A DNA stretch of 64,000 nucleotides from Pseudocercospora fijiensis CIRAD86 (lineage: Eukaryota; Ascomycota; Dothideomycetes; Mycosphaerellales; Mycosphaerellaceae). Position numbers and translations under genes: made by a program. Within the stretch, counting starts at the first letter, position 1, and every line of letters starts with the position of its first letter. The stretch spans positions 2,319,582 to 2,383,581 of the forward strand of contig NW_006921536.1 of the NCBI RefSeq assembly GCF_000340215.1. The letters are read 5' to 3'. This document shows positions 11,503 through 22,088 of the stretch, in pieces. A model generated the notes under the pieces. It was not told the origin of the DNA, searched no databases, and worked only from the letters and a program-made list of their open reading frames with translations.

Positions 11503-14500
11503 CTATACGGTCTCTTTGATCCATTTCCAGAGCTTGAGCGCATACTCCCGATCCACCGGCTGGATATCAGAAAGCGTCGGCATTGATGCTACTGTGCGCT
11601 GGGTCTCGAGGCGGCAGGAGGCGGCCTCCTTCCCTGATGGTCCGTCATGGCGGCCATACGCCTTTTTCCAAAAGTCGAGCAGCATCAGAGCCGGGTGGCG
11701 ATCACCATTCTCGCCGCGGCTTTCTTCACCTTTGCTGCTCAAGTGTTCAAGCCTCAGGAGCCACTCACTCGATGGAAGCACTTCGAAGGGCTCTACGCTC
11801 CGTATCCAATCGAGAAGCATGCTCCAGCTGGTGGTGCTGTCCTGATTCAGCACATGCAGCGCCAGAATCTGTTCATCCTGATGCCGCTTGAGAGCACCAA
11901 GTCCAAGTTGGATGAAAGCGGCGGCAGCTTTGTCCACCGGCAGCCAGGCAACAGCTTCGTGTGGAAGATCTGGAAGGCAACCGGTCACTTTGCCGCTCGC
12001 TAGCATCAGTGGATAGGCTTCCGACTTACTCCAGATGCCGTGGACAGTATCTCCACTCAATTGGCCGAGCCTCACAATGCTCACGCTTTGCGCAAGCTCT
12101 GGGTGGGCAAGTGCGGCCTGATGGCAGATGTTCTCCGCCACCCATTTTGAGCGAGAATAGCCCGCAGGGCTGCTTACGCTGGGGTCTGTGATGACTCTTT
12201 CTGGAACCGTTCCTCCTGAGAACGAAACCGAGTAATTTGCGACGGAAGCGGCACTCGAACAAAACACGAAGTTCAGAGGGGTGATCTTCCCATCGGGCTG
12301 GTGTTGGTGGTGCAGTGAACTTACCGCGAAGTTGAGCAGGGTCTGTAGAGCGGCAAAGTGCTGCTTGAAAGCATTCAGCGGCAGGGTAAAATCGACTGCC
12401 CATGCCAGATGGTACAGCACGTCGACCTCTCGCACGAGCTGCTGATATATGTCTTCCGGAAGGCCCAGCCTTTGGCTGGACCAATTGCATGTGTGTATGA
12501 CGGCTTTGGTCATGAAGTTGTGCGCTGCTGCAAGGTTTCGTTGCTCTAGCGCTTTCAACACGCGCTGCTCTGCAGCCTCTGGACTGTCGCCGCGAAGAAG
12601 CAAATGGATGCGCGACACTGTCGGGCGTACCAGAAGCTGCGCCAGCACGTGGCTTCCAAGCGCACCTGTGGCGCCTGTCATCAAGATGGTCTTTGCTTTA
12701 CGACGTCCAGAGGCGTCCGGAGAGGTGGTGGAAATGTTGGAGACGCCCGCTTGAAGCTGGCCATACTGCTCGGCAAGACTCTGCATGAGTGCCCGCTGGT
12801 CGCTGCTGCCGTCGCGCCCAGTGTGCCTGCCGTGTCGCATGTCCAGGATGGTCTTGCTGAGTTGCGCTATGGTGCCGCAATCTTGCACGATGGTCATGGG
12901 CAGCACGGGAGAGTTCTCAGGCAACAATACCGACACGGCGCGGCGTATCTGCAAACATGCCGCGGAATCGACGCCGTAGGCGAACAGATCCGTGTGCGAG
13001 TCCAGCTCCTCTGCTCGGGAGTTTTGGCAACCCATGACGGAGCCGACGATCCCGGTGATGACACACTTCACTTGGTCGTCGGGTATATTCTGCTTCAGAG
13101 CTGACGTCTGGCCGTATGCTGACTCGATTTCATAGCTGTACCTCTCCTCGGCTTTGCCACGGAGAACTGTCCCCTTGCTGCTCTTCTCGAGCGGCTCTTC
13201 AGAATGCGGCATTGGGATGAGCATGTTGCGCGAGATGCGCGCGTAAGCCTCGCCATCTCCATTGACTCGTTCTACCTCAGGCGCCACTCGGTCCAGAAGC
13301 TCTTCGTCGCTCATGTCTCGAGCTTTGGCCGATCGAAAGAGCAAAGCACCGGGGTATGGCTTCTGTTCTCCAAACACAAGCCCATCCTGAAGAAGCTCGG
13401 AGCGAGCAACTAAGGCCGCTTCGACAGGCGCTGGGTCGAAGCTCTTTCCGACGGTAAGCGTCAGCCGAGAGTCCGCTCGGGAATGATAGCGCCATGCGTC
13501 GGGTAGCTCAGGATGTCGCTCAAACAAGTCAGAAGTCGCAAACGATCCGTCGGCACGATTCGGCTTGGACATATGCGGCCAACCGGGCAATACTACAAGC
13601 TCAAAGAGACCGCTCTCTTGCTCCACGAATTTGAGCCATGCTGCTCCTGCCTGAGAGAGTCGGAGGTACTGCCAACCGCGATCCATTTCGAAGTTTCGCT
13701 CAGATGACATGATGAATCCGCACTCTGCGCTCCCGAAGCGAGACACGAGACGCACCCCTTGCTCGACTAGCTTGTTCCCGATTTCCTCGGGGAGAGCAGA
13801 TCCACCCACGCTCACCATCTCCATACCCTGCAGATGCTGCAGGCCTACATCATCAGTGGCCATGGTCTGAAGCACATACGGCACTGATGCGAAGTACTTG
13901 ATACGAGGACCTTCTGTCTGACTCGCCGTCTTCAGGCATTGAACAATATTGGCAGCTGTCATGGGGACATCGTTGCTCGGGAACAGCCATATCAACGCCC
14001 TGCTTGTCCACGCACGGAAGAGGTCCGCAATACCGCCATGATATAAGGGAGTGCTTGAAAAGGTTGCAGAACCTGATCCGTCGAGCCGCGGCAAGACTCC
14101 CGCGCCGGCATAATGGGACTGCGGGATTGGCTTGGGAATACCGCTTGACGTGCCAGAAGTGTGAAAAAGGTATGCAATATCAGCTCTAGACACGCCTTCC
14201 TTCAACTCTCCTTCGGCAGCTGGACGATCAGCGCGTGCACGATCAACCTGTGGTAAATTATGCAGCTTCAACTCAAAGTCTGTCCCGGCCTCTACCCTTG
14301 ATTCCTCCGCCAGCTGCTCATACTTTTTGTCGAAGATGAGATTCTGGGCATTGCATTGCTTGCAAAGCTCTGCCACCCCTTTCGACGAGTTCTGCGGAGC
14401 GACCAACAGCACAGAATGACCGAGTCGAATCAGGCCCAACCAGGTGAATAAAAATTCGACGGTGCTGGGGCAGAGCAAGGCAACCACTTTCCTGCCATCC

Positions 14501-14781
14501 ACTTCTAGGATTCCCGCCAAGGCATTTGCTGTGCCAACCGATCGGGATAGAACATCTTGGAAAGTAAAGATATCCGTGTGCCACGTTGCGCTCGACTTTG
14601 ATGAAGGAGTATAAAATCCAGCTGCAGGATAGTCGGGATATGACTTCGCTTGTTGCTCGATGAAGTCGGTGATGTTTGCGAATGTATCGTCTCTGTGAGC
14701 CTGGGCTTCTCCCAGCGTACAGGTGAAGTAATTGAGCTCGGGCATCTTCCACGTCCACTCTGCCTTTTTGGTAGAGGCCAC
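11503..14781 (-). CDS. NRPS-like adenylate-forming reductase (A-T-R)
   Basis: A single minus-strand frame of 1092 residues from ATG 14781 to TAG 11503. It has the order adenylation, thiolation, reductase without a condensation domain, as in fungal carboxylic-acid and aminoadipate-type reductases. The adenylation core has YLFHTSGTSSGIPKPIPQSH near residue 204 and RFGSAECG further on. The carrier domain has GVDSAACLQIRR, with the phosphopantetheine serine at residue 606. The reductase begins ILMTGATGALGSHVLAQLL near 698, a Rossmann NADPH site, and has YSRSK (YxxxK) near 872. The expected chemistry is activation of a carboxylic acid and its NADPH-dependent reductive release as aldehyde or alcohol; the substrate cannot be told. 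No other biosynthetic genes lie beside it, so it is an orphan in this window. No introns seen. Confidence 0.93.
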   Translation of the reverse strand: MASTKKAEWTWKMPELNYFTCTLGEAQAHRDDTFANITDFIEQQAKSYPDYPAAGFYTPSSKSSATWHTDIFTFQDVLSRSVGTANALAGILEVDGRKVVALLCPSTVEFLFTWLGLIRLGHSVLLVAPQNSSKGVAELCKQCNAQNLIFDKKYEQLAEESRVEAGTDFELKLHNLPQVDRARADRPAAEGELKEGVSRADIAYLFHTSGTSSGIPKPIPQSHYAGAGVLPRLDGSGSATFSSTPLYHGGIADLFRAWTSRALIWLFPSNDVPMTAANIVQCLKTASQTEGPRIKYFASVPYVLQTMATDDVGLQHLQGMEMVSVGGSALPEEIGNKLVEQGVRLVSRFGSAECGFIMSSERNFEMDRGWQYLRLSQAGAAWLKFVEQESGLFELVVLPGWPHMSKPNRADGSFATSDLFERHPELPDAWRYHSRADSRLTLTVGKSFDPAPVEAALVARSELLQDGLVFGEQKPYPGALLFRSAKARDMSDEELLDRVAPEVERVNGDGEAYARISRNMLIPMPHSEEPLEKSSKGTVLRGKAEERYSYEIESAYGQTSALKQNIPDDQVKCVITGIVGSVMGCQNSRAEELDSHTDLFAYGVDSAACLQIRRAVSVLLPENSPVLPMTIVQDCGTIAQLSKTILDMRHGRHTGRDGSSDQRALMQSLAEQYGQLQAGVSNISTTSPDASGRRKAKTILMTGATGALGSHVLAQLLVRPTVSRIHLLLRGDSPEAAEQRVLKALEQRNLAAAHNFMTKAVIHTCNWSSQRLGLPEDIYQQLVREVDVLYHLAWAVDFTLPLNAFKQHFAALQTLLNFAVSSLHHQHQPDGKITPLNFVFCSSAASVANYSVSFSGGTVPERVITDPSVSSPAGYSRSKWVAENICHQAALAHPELAQSVSIVRLGQLSGDTVHGIWSKSEAYPLMLASGKVTGCLPDLPHEAVAWLPVDKAAAAFIQLGLGALKRHQDEQILALHVLNQDSTTSWSMLLDWIRSVEPFEVLPSSEWLLRLEHLSSKGEESRGENGDRHPALMLLDFWKKAYGRHDGPSGKEAASCRLETQRTVASMPTLSDIQPVDREYALKLWKWIKETV

Positions 14782-15541
14782 ATGAGACCAGAATTTTCAT
14801 CAAATGCTGTCTGCATGCCCTTCACCACTTACCTGATTTCTTACATACTCATGACGTCCTAGATAGCTACTTCCATTGAGAGCAGTCCGTTAACTAGTGC
14901 CTTCTCTAGGTTCAGGTAACGGGGTGGTACTCCAGACGGAAAGAAAGCTGTAACCATGGAGTATTAGGAGGAGCCTTATTGAAAAAAATTTACCTTTCAT
15001 CTCGCCTGTGCAACCATGAGCGATGATGCTTCTCCATACAGCATGAAAGAGACACATTTGATGAGAGTGGTAGGCAGCCGCTAGCTGTGACTTCTCTAGC
15101 TTCGAAAGCTTCCAACTAGAATAGCCGTCGAGGGACTTCGGGCAATCCGCTCACTCACCTCCAACTACACCTCGTTGCAAGATACCCCCAACATACAAAT
15201 CGACACCGCACTCGACTTGACACAACCTCGGAGTGAGACCTGTACATCCGTTTCCTCTGCGGTCCAGCTCGTCGTAAGCGAGATATCAATTATGATGACA
15301 GTGGCGTCGCACAGCGGCTATTATGCGATGAGCGTGCAGGTGCCGAAAGTCGAGGCCTCCTATTGTACGCTGCTGGTAAAGGTACAACTCATGCTTCAGC
15401 CAAGACTGAGGGTAGAAGAGGCCGCACCTGCTTCACCTTTGACTGCCTGGCAGTTTTTAATAGAGCGCACAACACCTAGTTGCTCCCGAGTGGCGTTGAA
15501 TATTGTTGCCATCCCACTCGTTGACCTCCAAAGATTTCAAT
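14782..15541. promoter_or_regulatory. Divergent upstream region of the NRPS-like and HET genes
   Basis: The 760-bp space lies between two start codons pointing away from each other. It contains a 135-codon plus frame at 15175-15582 that has no domain and overlaps the HET gene start, so I do not call it a gene. Confidence 0.5.
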
Positions 15542-17626
15542 ATGGCAGCAGCGTCCAGAGTCAACCAAGACATTATCGGTAGTATGTCCGCCACCGACAG
15601 CGAAGGACACCATTTCCCATATCGTCCTTTGAAGGAGTTCCGGCTGCTCGATGTTCATCCTTCGCCGCATGATGAGCCCAAGATCATCTGCTCCATGACC
15701 CACAAGAGTCTTGGTGAGCGCCCGCTTCCTGCCTATGAGACCATATCGTACTGCTGGGGCAACTCCCTACATCGATCCGAGGTCATTGTCAATGGCCACA
15801 GAGTCTCGGTGCCGGCGAGCACTGCCATGGCGATAAGACGAATGCGTCGCGAGGACAGACCTCGAACACTATGCAAGCTCTAGATCTTCGCAATGCATCC
15901 GAGTGTTCTACTGATTTGATCCAGGGATCGACGCTCTGTGCATAAATCAGCGCGACGTAGACGAGCGTACTGTTCAGGTCAGCCTGATGGGAGAGATTTT
16001 TCGTCACTCGACCGGTAATCTCATCTATCTTGGAGAAGATGGAGACTTTGTGGGTCCGGCTCTGCAAAGCATACGCAACATTGTGGATGAAGCACGTCAG
16101 AATAGCAATCATTTTGAAGATTTGTGGGCTGTGGTGTATGACTACAAGTATCAGGACTGGCTGTGGTCTTCAACGGACCTCAAAGCTGAGATAGACGTAC
16201 CGGCACTGGTAGCATTTCTCTCGAACGATTGGTTCTCGTAAGTCGTCTCGTCTCCTTTGGTCGCATGTTGAAGCACTGACATGTCCACAGCCGTCTGTGG
16301 GTGATCCAAGAGACCGCCCTGGCGCCTCATAGCACATGCATCTACGGATCTCATTCTATCGAACTCCTCGATCTTGTCCGAGCATTGATCTGGCTCCGGC
16401 ATAAATCTGCCTATCTCCCACGCGAATTGACCGACACGGCAGGCTTCTTTCAAGCTGCAAGTGTATGGCCTTTGACTGACCCCCAGAATGGATGCAATTA
16501 TCGAATTTCAAGATATGGCATGTCGGCCATGACTCTGTTCAAAATGCAACAAGACTTCCTCGCATCAGATCCCAAGGATCGGGTCTACTCCCTTCTCGAG
16601 CTTGCACGGCCAGTACCACTCGATGACCATGATGCAGAGGAGACGCGTATGACTGGCCCCAAGGAGCAGGCATTCAAGACTTTGGAGGGCCATCGCCCTT
16701 CTGAAGCCTTCCGGAAGAGTCAGCCTCCTGTTATACCTGACTATACACGATCTGTGGATGAGGTCTTTCGTGATGCGACAAAACGTGCCATCATCGAAGG
16801 CGGTTGGGGCGCCGACATCATGCGATATGTCAATCACAGCTCTGAAGAGTCTCTTGGTCGTGACCGCCCGTCTTGGATGCCCGTCTGGGCCGAGCGTTCC
16901 CAAATGCTTGACGGTCCCCGTCTTCTCCGCGATGCATTTGTCGCTCAGAATTACATCAAGCAGTCCGATGAAGAGATGCAGCTCGAGAAAGATGTGAACA
17001 CAATAGTGCTGCGTGGAATTCTCGTCGACGAAATCCAGGACTTCACATCCATATTGGATGACTGCAGTCGCCCGAACGTCACCACCGCTCTTCACATCTT
17101 ACCCTGGATGGAGGAGGTCGAGAGCCTCGCCCAGCAGACTTCGATGAGCGACGAAGCCGTGGGCATCACCTTGCTCGGCGGCTACAACCGAGCACAGCAA
17201 CGTGCCGCCTCCCCAGACGCTCTCGATCGAACCCACCTTCTCAACTACCTACGAGACCGCAGCGAAGCTCCTCCTCCTCCTCCTCCTCCTCCATTCCATG
17301 AACTCGACCCGACAACCACGCCTGCGGAAACGCTCGGAGCGGCGCGGTATTTCGACCAATTTGGACCGAGTTGCAGCTATCGTCGCTTCTTCGTCACTTT
17401 GAGCGGGAGAACCGGGTTGGGGCCTCGATTGTTGAGGAAACGTGATCGCATCGTCATACTTTATGGATCGAGAGTGCCGTATGTTTTTCGGGAGAGTGAT
17501 GAGGGCGAGAGTGGGGCTTGGTATGTGCTGGGAGAATGTTATTTGCACGGGGTTATGTATGGTGAGGCGATTCGGGGCGTGAGGGAGAGGGGGGAGGGGG
17601 AGGATGTGTTGTTTACGATTCGATGA
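15542..17626 (+). CDS. HET-domain (heterokaryon incompatibility) protein
   Basis: Three exons, 15542-15872, 15925-16237 and 16291-17626, encode 659 residues; an in-frame upstream ATG at 15503 would add 13. HET domains trigger cell death or incompatibility on non-self recognition in filamentous fungi; the partner is unknown here. The three HET blocks are visible: AYETISYCWGN near 63, LWIDALCINQRDVDERTVQ near 109 across intron 1, and NDWFSRLWVIQE near 210 across intron 2. Intron 1 (52 nt) uses a GC donor (T/GCAAGC) and ends CCAG; this completes the Trp of LWIDALCINQ. Intron 2 (53 nt) is GTAAGT...CACTGAC...CACAG. The C-terminal half is poorly conserved and contains an eight-proline run near 17266-17292. 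It borders an AT-rich insertion. Confidence 0.92.
15873..15924 (+). other. GC-AG intron 1 of the HET gene
   Basis: The donor is GCAAGC, the same hexamer as in the eL33 intron. Splicing T to GG restores tryptophan in the conserved LWIDALCINQ block. No GT donor nearby does this. Confidence 0.8.
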
Positions 17627-17933
17627 TGAGGGAGGTGGCGTTATGTGTGTGATGGATGATGTTCTACGGTTGTATACTATCATCTCTCTGGTGATGCTTG
17701 GTATGTTTGCTAGCAATTTGGCGGGTGTGAAGGACTCGTGATGTCTTTCTTCCTCGACTTCATCGACTTCACACCATGGCTTATCGCAAGACTCGAAACC
17801 TCGTACATTATCGCGGTGCCTGGATAAGTATTTTATTGATGGTTAGCATAGAAGACTGATGTCAATCATAATGTAGGCACCACAGGTCGCAGGTGGTGGT
17901 GAACTTCGGCAGCCGATGAACCGAAGGACCGAT
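17627..17933. other. HET 3' flank up to the AT-rich insertion
   Basis: A 307-bp stretch of ordinary composition following the HET stop. No gene seen. Confidence 0.5.
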
Positions 17934-17950
17934 GCTGTTCTCCGAGAGTT
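17934..17950 (+). repeat. 17-bp direct repeat, left copy
   Basis: GCTGTTCTCCGAGAGTT, identical to 19835-19851 on the other side of the AT-rich insertion. Confidence 0.85.
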
Positions 17951-17965
17951 GAGAGCAGCGCCGGT

Positions 17966-17996
17966 CTAACTACCAAAATCGCCGAGCTAACCACCG
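17966..17996 (+). repeat. Left inverted terminal repeat
   Basis: Begins CTAACTACCAAAATCGCC. The reverse complement of 19768-19798 begins CTGACCACCGAAATCACC. About 25 of 31 positions agree, and five of the six differences are transitions, as RIP would produce. Confidence 0.7.
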
Positions 17997-18679
17997 CGGT
18001 AGTTGGGAACTCTAAAATAACAGGGGGTTAGCCGAGGCTTAATCTAATTGGAATGCGAAACCATTAAATAAGTTTATTATAGTTCTAATAGAATTGAAAT
18101 GAAATTCTTATAAGAAATAAATAATCTTTTATTTTTTTACTTCTATAATATTACTATAGGGTAAAGATTTTTTTAAAAGGATTTAGAAAGAATTCGGAAA
18201 GGATTCGGAAAGGATTCGGATAGGAATTAAATAGAATTTAAATAGAGTTAATATAATATCTTTAAAAAAACGATTTAGAAAGGAATTAGAAAGGAATTAG
18301 ATAGGAATCGGATAGGAATCGGATAGAATTTTAGAAATAGTTTAGCTAAATACTAAAATAACTAATTAGCTAGTAGATTAGCTATATTTAAAAATTATAT
18401 TAGCTAATTACTAAGACTGTCTCTAACTAGACTTAGAGCCTATTAACTATTTAGATAATAAAAATTAATTACAGTAGCTAGTACGTATAGAACAGAAAGA
18501 AAACAGAATAGAAAGAAAGTAGAATAGAATTTTAAAAAATTTAAAAGAATTTTAAAAATAGATTTAGATAGTAGAAATTTAATATAGAATCTAAATAGAG
18601 CCTAGTTAGGTAGTATTAATCGAATCTATATAAATAGAACTCGAATTAGTCTAGTCGAATAAGATTTAATTTAATAGAA

Positions 18680-18950
18680 CTTAAAAACAATTCGACTAGT
18701 AGGATTAATATAGAATTCGACTAGTAGGATTAAAATAGAATTTAGAAGGAATTTAGAAAGGAATCAAAGAATTTAGAAAGGATTTAGAAAGGATTTAGAA
18801 AGGATTTAGAAAGGATTTAGAAAGAATTTTAGAAAGAATTTAGAAAGGATTTAGAAAGGATTTAGAAAGAATTTAGAAAGAATTTAGAAAGAATTTAGAA
18901 AGAATTTATATAGAATTTATATAGAATTTATATAGAATTTTAGAAAAACT
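18680..18950 (+). repeat. Degenerate short tandem repeat, GGATTTAGAAA-type
   Basis: Roughly 11-bp units such as AAAGGATTTAG and AAAGAATTTAG repeat many times. They differ by G/A changes. Confidence 0.8.
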
Positions 18951-19549
18951 TAGCTAAGTACTAAATAGAATAACTAAATAGCTTACCTATATAGAATATA
19001 TTATTAGATTAAACTTTAAAGTAATACAACTTAGTTTAATTAGAAGAAAAATCTGCTTTGATAATAGCACTAATTCTAGTAACGAGTTTAATTAGAATAT
19101 AAGTAGGATATCGATAGTACTAAAATATACTCCTATAAAAAACAAATACAGATTAATAACAATATAGCTCTATATACTAGATATATAACTATACAAAAAC
19201 ACTACTAGATATTATTATATCTAGAATTAGATCTACTACTTAGTTCTACCTAGAACTACTCTAGTATTATCTAGTTAGAAGTAAAGCTAGGACTATGTTT
19301 GCCTTCTAGACCTGTTTAGTTTCTATATAATTTCTAATTAAATTATACTAGAATTCTTTAAGAGTTTTATAAAAGCAATTTGTTTACTTAGTTATAGGCT
19401 ATAGCTTATAAAATTATAGCGCTAGGCCTTAACTTATATATAATTCTATTTTTATGCCTACTAAGCGTATCTAGTTTTAGATTTATAAGTTTTTTAGTTA
19501 TTAAAGTTATCTAAAGCTATAGAAATCTACTTTGTCTCTTATCCTATTC

Positions 19550-19682
19550 CTATTCCTTTCCTATTCCTATTCGATTCCTATTCGATTCCTATTTAATTCC
19601 TATTCGATTCCTATTCGATTCTTAGTCGATTCTTATTCAATTCCTATTCGATTCTTAGTCGATTCCTATTCGATTCCTATTA
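19550..19682 (+). repeat. Degenerate short tandem repeat, CCTATTCGATT-type
   Basis: CTATTCGATTC units of 11-12 bp. On the opposite strand they resemble the GGAATCGGATA-type units near 18290-18330, so the two ends of the insertion carry related repeats in inverted orientation. Confidence 0.75.
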
Positions 19683-19767
19683 ACTTTCGGAAAGTAGGGC
19701 TAGCTTAAGCCGGGGCTACGCACGGACTACCGTACGGACTACTACGGTTCTATCCGATTAGTTAGAT

Positions 19768-19798
19768 CGGTAGTTAGGTCGGTGATTTCGGTGGTCAG
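19768..19798 (-). repeat. Right inverted terminal repeat
   Basis: Partner of 17966-17996. Its last 21 bp (19778-19798) are repeated perfectly in tandem at 19799-19819. Confidence 0.7.
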
Positions 19799-19819
19799 GT
19801 CGGTGATTTCGGTGGTCAG
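19778..19819 (+). repeat. Two perfect tandem copies of a 21-bp unit
   Basis: The unit runs 19778-19798 and again 19799-19819; its core is GGTGATTTCGGTGGTCAG. It overlaps the right inverted repeat. Confidence 0.85.
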
Positions 19820-19834
19820 GATTTCTGTGTCCCC

Positions 19835-19851
19835 GCTGTTCTCCGAGAGTT
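19835..19851 (+). repeat. 17-bp direct repeat, right copy
   Basis: Identical to 17934-17950. Confidence 0.85.
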
Positions 19852-20159
19852 CGACGTTGGCAACAACTTGGTGCCTGGCGCCTGCTGAGGTTATCTGACT
19901 CGTTTCCACCGTGCGCAGAAAGACAACGCCTCTGCCATCCCCTCCAGTGCCACGCCTTGGGCGACTGTCGCAGAGACAACGAGGCCATGTTGTACACTAC
20001 CAAGGCGGGGCACTGGGACACCTTACAGGCCGCGTAGCTGCTCACACCGAAACAATTGCGTGCTTTGCATTCTTGACTTCTCCTTTGTTCACTCAGCCAG
20101 CACGTCTCTTCTACTACCGACCACAGTCCAGCCACATTACATGCTGATCGGAGGCAGAC

Positions 20160-22088
20160 ATGAGCGCATCAAAGGATTCAAGCGGAACCGCTGGCGCCGC
20201 GCCCAAGAGACCCAACTTCCTTGTCATTCTTGCAGATGACTTGGGATGGAGTGATCTGAGCTGCTTCGGCGGCGAGATCAGAACACCAAACCTTGACAAG
20301 CTGGCCCTCAATGGCTTGCGCTTTACAGATTTCCATGCTGCGGCAGCTTGCTCTCCGAGCAGAGCTATGCTCATGACCGGAACCGACCATCATATTGCTG
20401 GGCTTGGGAACTTGATCGAATGGACGAACCGTTCTGATCAGAACGCCCCCTCCGAGGGCGAGATCAAGTACTGGTCCACAGCCCCTCAAAGAGGCATGCC
20501 CGGGTACGAGGGATATCTGAACGAACGCGTAGTAGCTCTGCCTGAGATTCTCCGTGATGCTGGCTATCAGACTCTCATGGCTGGCAAATGGCACCTAGGG
20601 CTCACACCTGAACACTCTCCCCATGTGCGTGGTTTCGAGAAGAGCTTTGCCCATCTGCCTGCTTGCTCAAATCATTATGCCTATGAGCCGCAGCTGGAAG
20701 GGCAGGATCAAATCCCTGACTTCATGACAATGAGCTTCATTGCTCTCCACTCCGAGAACGGCGAGTATGTCAGGAAACTGCCAGAGGGCTGGTACAGCAG
20801 TGATGGCTACGGGAACAAGATGTTGCAATATCTCAAGGAACGCCATGAGCAGAAGGACGAGAGACCTTTCTTCGCCTATTTCCCATTCACCGCCCCTCAC
20901 TGGCCACTTCAAGCCCCCGATGAGTATATTGCTCACTACAAGGGCGTCTACGACGAAGGTCCAGACGTGCTGCGCGAGAAGCGTCTGCAGAGAATGAAAG
21001 AGATGGGCTTATGCTCGGAGGATGTGGCGCCTCACCCGGTAGTAGCAGACGAGGTGAAAGAGTGGAAGGACTTGACATCAGAAGAGAAGGCCAAGTCGTG
21101 CAAGGCCATGGAAGTCTTTGCTGCAATGGTGGAATGCATTGATGCAAATGTGGGCAAGGTCGTTGACTACCTCGAACAGACTGGCGAGTTGGACAATACT
21201 TTCGTCTGCTTCATGTCCGACAATGGAGCTGAAGGAGCCGCGTACGAGGCGTATCCTATCGTTCAGAGCACCATGCTTGGTCATTTGAAGAAATACTACA
21301 ACAATGCCCTGGACAACCTAGGTCGGGGCGACAGCTTTATCTGGTACGGTCCAAGATGGGCACAGGCCGCTACAGCTCCGAGCAGATTGTACAAAGCATT
21401 CACAACTGAGGGTGGTGTGCGCGTGCCATTCCTTGCCAAGTTTCCGGTCGGCATGAATGTGCGCTCAGATGGTGGTTCTATCACGTCTGGAATTGTGAAA
21501 GGCAAAGAGGCTGGTTCTCACATCACGAATGAGAAAGGAAGTATCTCAAGCACTTTCAGCACTATCATGGATCTTGCGCCGACCATTCTCGAGATGGCGG
21601 GCGTGGAGCACCCTGCTCCGACGTATCAAGGACGGGAAGTGGTCCATATGCGTGGCAAGAGCATGGTGCCATACATAACAGGCACTGCACCCTCAATCCA
21701 CCCCGCCGACTTCATCCAAGGCTGGGAGACGTGCGGCCGTGCAGCAGTGCGCTGTGGAGACTGGAAGATTGTCTTTATTCCCAAGCCCAAGGGACCTGAG
21801 AAATGGCAGATGTACAATCTAGCCAAGGATCCGGGTGAGGTGTTTGACCTTGCTGAGCAGGATCCTGAGCGGCTCGAGAAGATGATCAAGATGTGGGACC
21901 AGTATGTGCTCGAGACCGGTGTCATTCCTTTGGCACCAGCTTTGGGCAATTGGATCGCCGCCATGGAAGAACAGATGCCGGAAGATGCGTGGATGGAGTA
22001 TGAGTATTGGAAGGAGGGTGCCAGAGACAATCCGGAAGCCTTCAGGAGGGAGATTCCAAGATTCACGAGAGAGGTGAAGGCTATGTGA
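20160..22088 (+). CDS. Arylsulfatase (type I, formylglycine-dependent, AtsA-like)
   Basis: A single 642-codon frame. The enzyme hydrolyses sulfate esters and probably serves sulfur scavenging. The active-site signature CSPSR is at residues 64-68, where Cys64 would be converted to formylglycine. Metal ligands are Asp26-Asp27 in ILADDLGWSD and Asp354-Asn355 in MSDNGAEG; MAGKWHLG is the conserved second signature region. Spacing from the DD pair to the active Cys matches bacterial AtsA-type enzymes. There is no N-terminal signal peptide, which suggests an intracellular enzyme. No introns. The gene begins only about 310 bp after the AT-rich insertion, so its promoter abuts the element. The substrate is not predictable. 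Confidence 0.95.
   Translation: MSASKDSSGTAGAAPKRPNFLVILADDLGWSDLSCFGGEIRTPNLDKLALNGLRFTDFHAAAACSPSRAMLMTGTDHHIAGLGNLIEWTNRSDQNAPSEGEIKYWSTAPQRGMPGYEGYLNERVVALPEILRDAGYQTLMAGKWHLGLTPEHSPHVRGFEKSFAHLPACSNHYAYEPQLEGQDQIPDFMTMSFIALHSENGEYVRKLPEGWYSSDGYGNKMLQYLKERHEQKDERPFFAYFPFTAPHWPLQAPDEYIAHYKGVYDEGPDVLREKRLQRMKEMGLCSEDVAPHPVVADEVKEWKDLTSEEKAKSCKAMEVFAAMVECIDANVGKVVDYLEQTGELDNTFVCFMSDNGAEGAAYEAYPIVQSTMLGHLKKYYNNALDNLGRGDSFIWYGPRWAQAATAPSRLYKAFTTEGGVRVPFLAKFPVGMNVRSDGGSITSGIVKGKEAGSHITNEKGSISSTFSTIMDLAPTILEMAGVEHPAPTYQGREVVHMRGKSMVPYITGTAPSIHPADFIQGWETCGRAAVRCGDWKIVFIPKPKGPEKWQMYNLAKDPGEVFDLAEQDPERLEKMIKMWDQYVLETGVIPLAPALGNWIAAMEEQMPEDAWMEYEYWKEGARDNPEAFRREIPRFTREVKAM

Larger units (their letters stand above)
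17934..19851. mobile_element. AT-rich insertion with degenerate inverted ends, about 1.9 kb
   Basis: Composition switches abruptly to AT-rich, TpA-rich sequence between two genes. The element is bounded by a 17-bp perfect direct repeat (17934-17950 and 19835-19851) and, just inside it, by 31-bp imperfect inverted repeats at 17966-17996 and 19768-19798 that differ at about six positions, mostly transitions. The interior has no coding frame. It is made largely of degenerate short repeats: GGATTTAGAAA-like units near 18700-18950 and CTATTCGATTC-like units near 19555-19680. The picture fits a non-autonomous DNA transposon or MITE-like element decayed by RIP, but the long flanking repeat is unusual for a target duplication. 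Confidence 0.6.
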
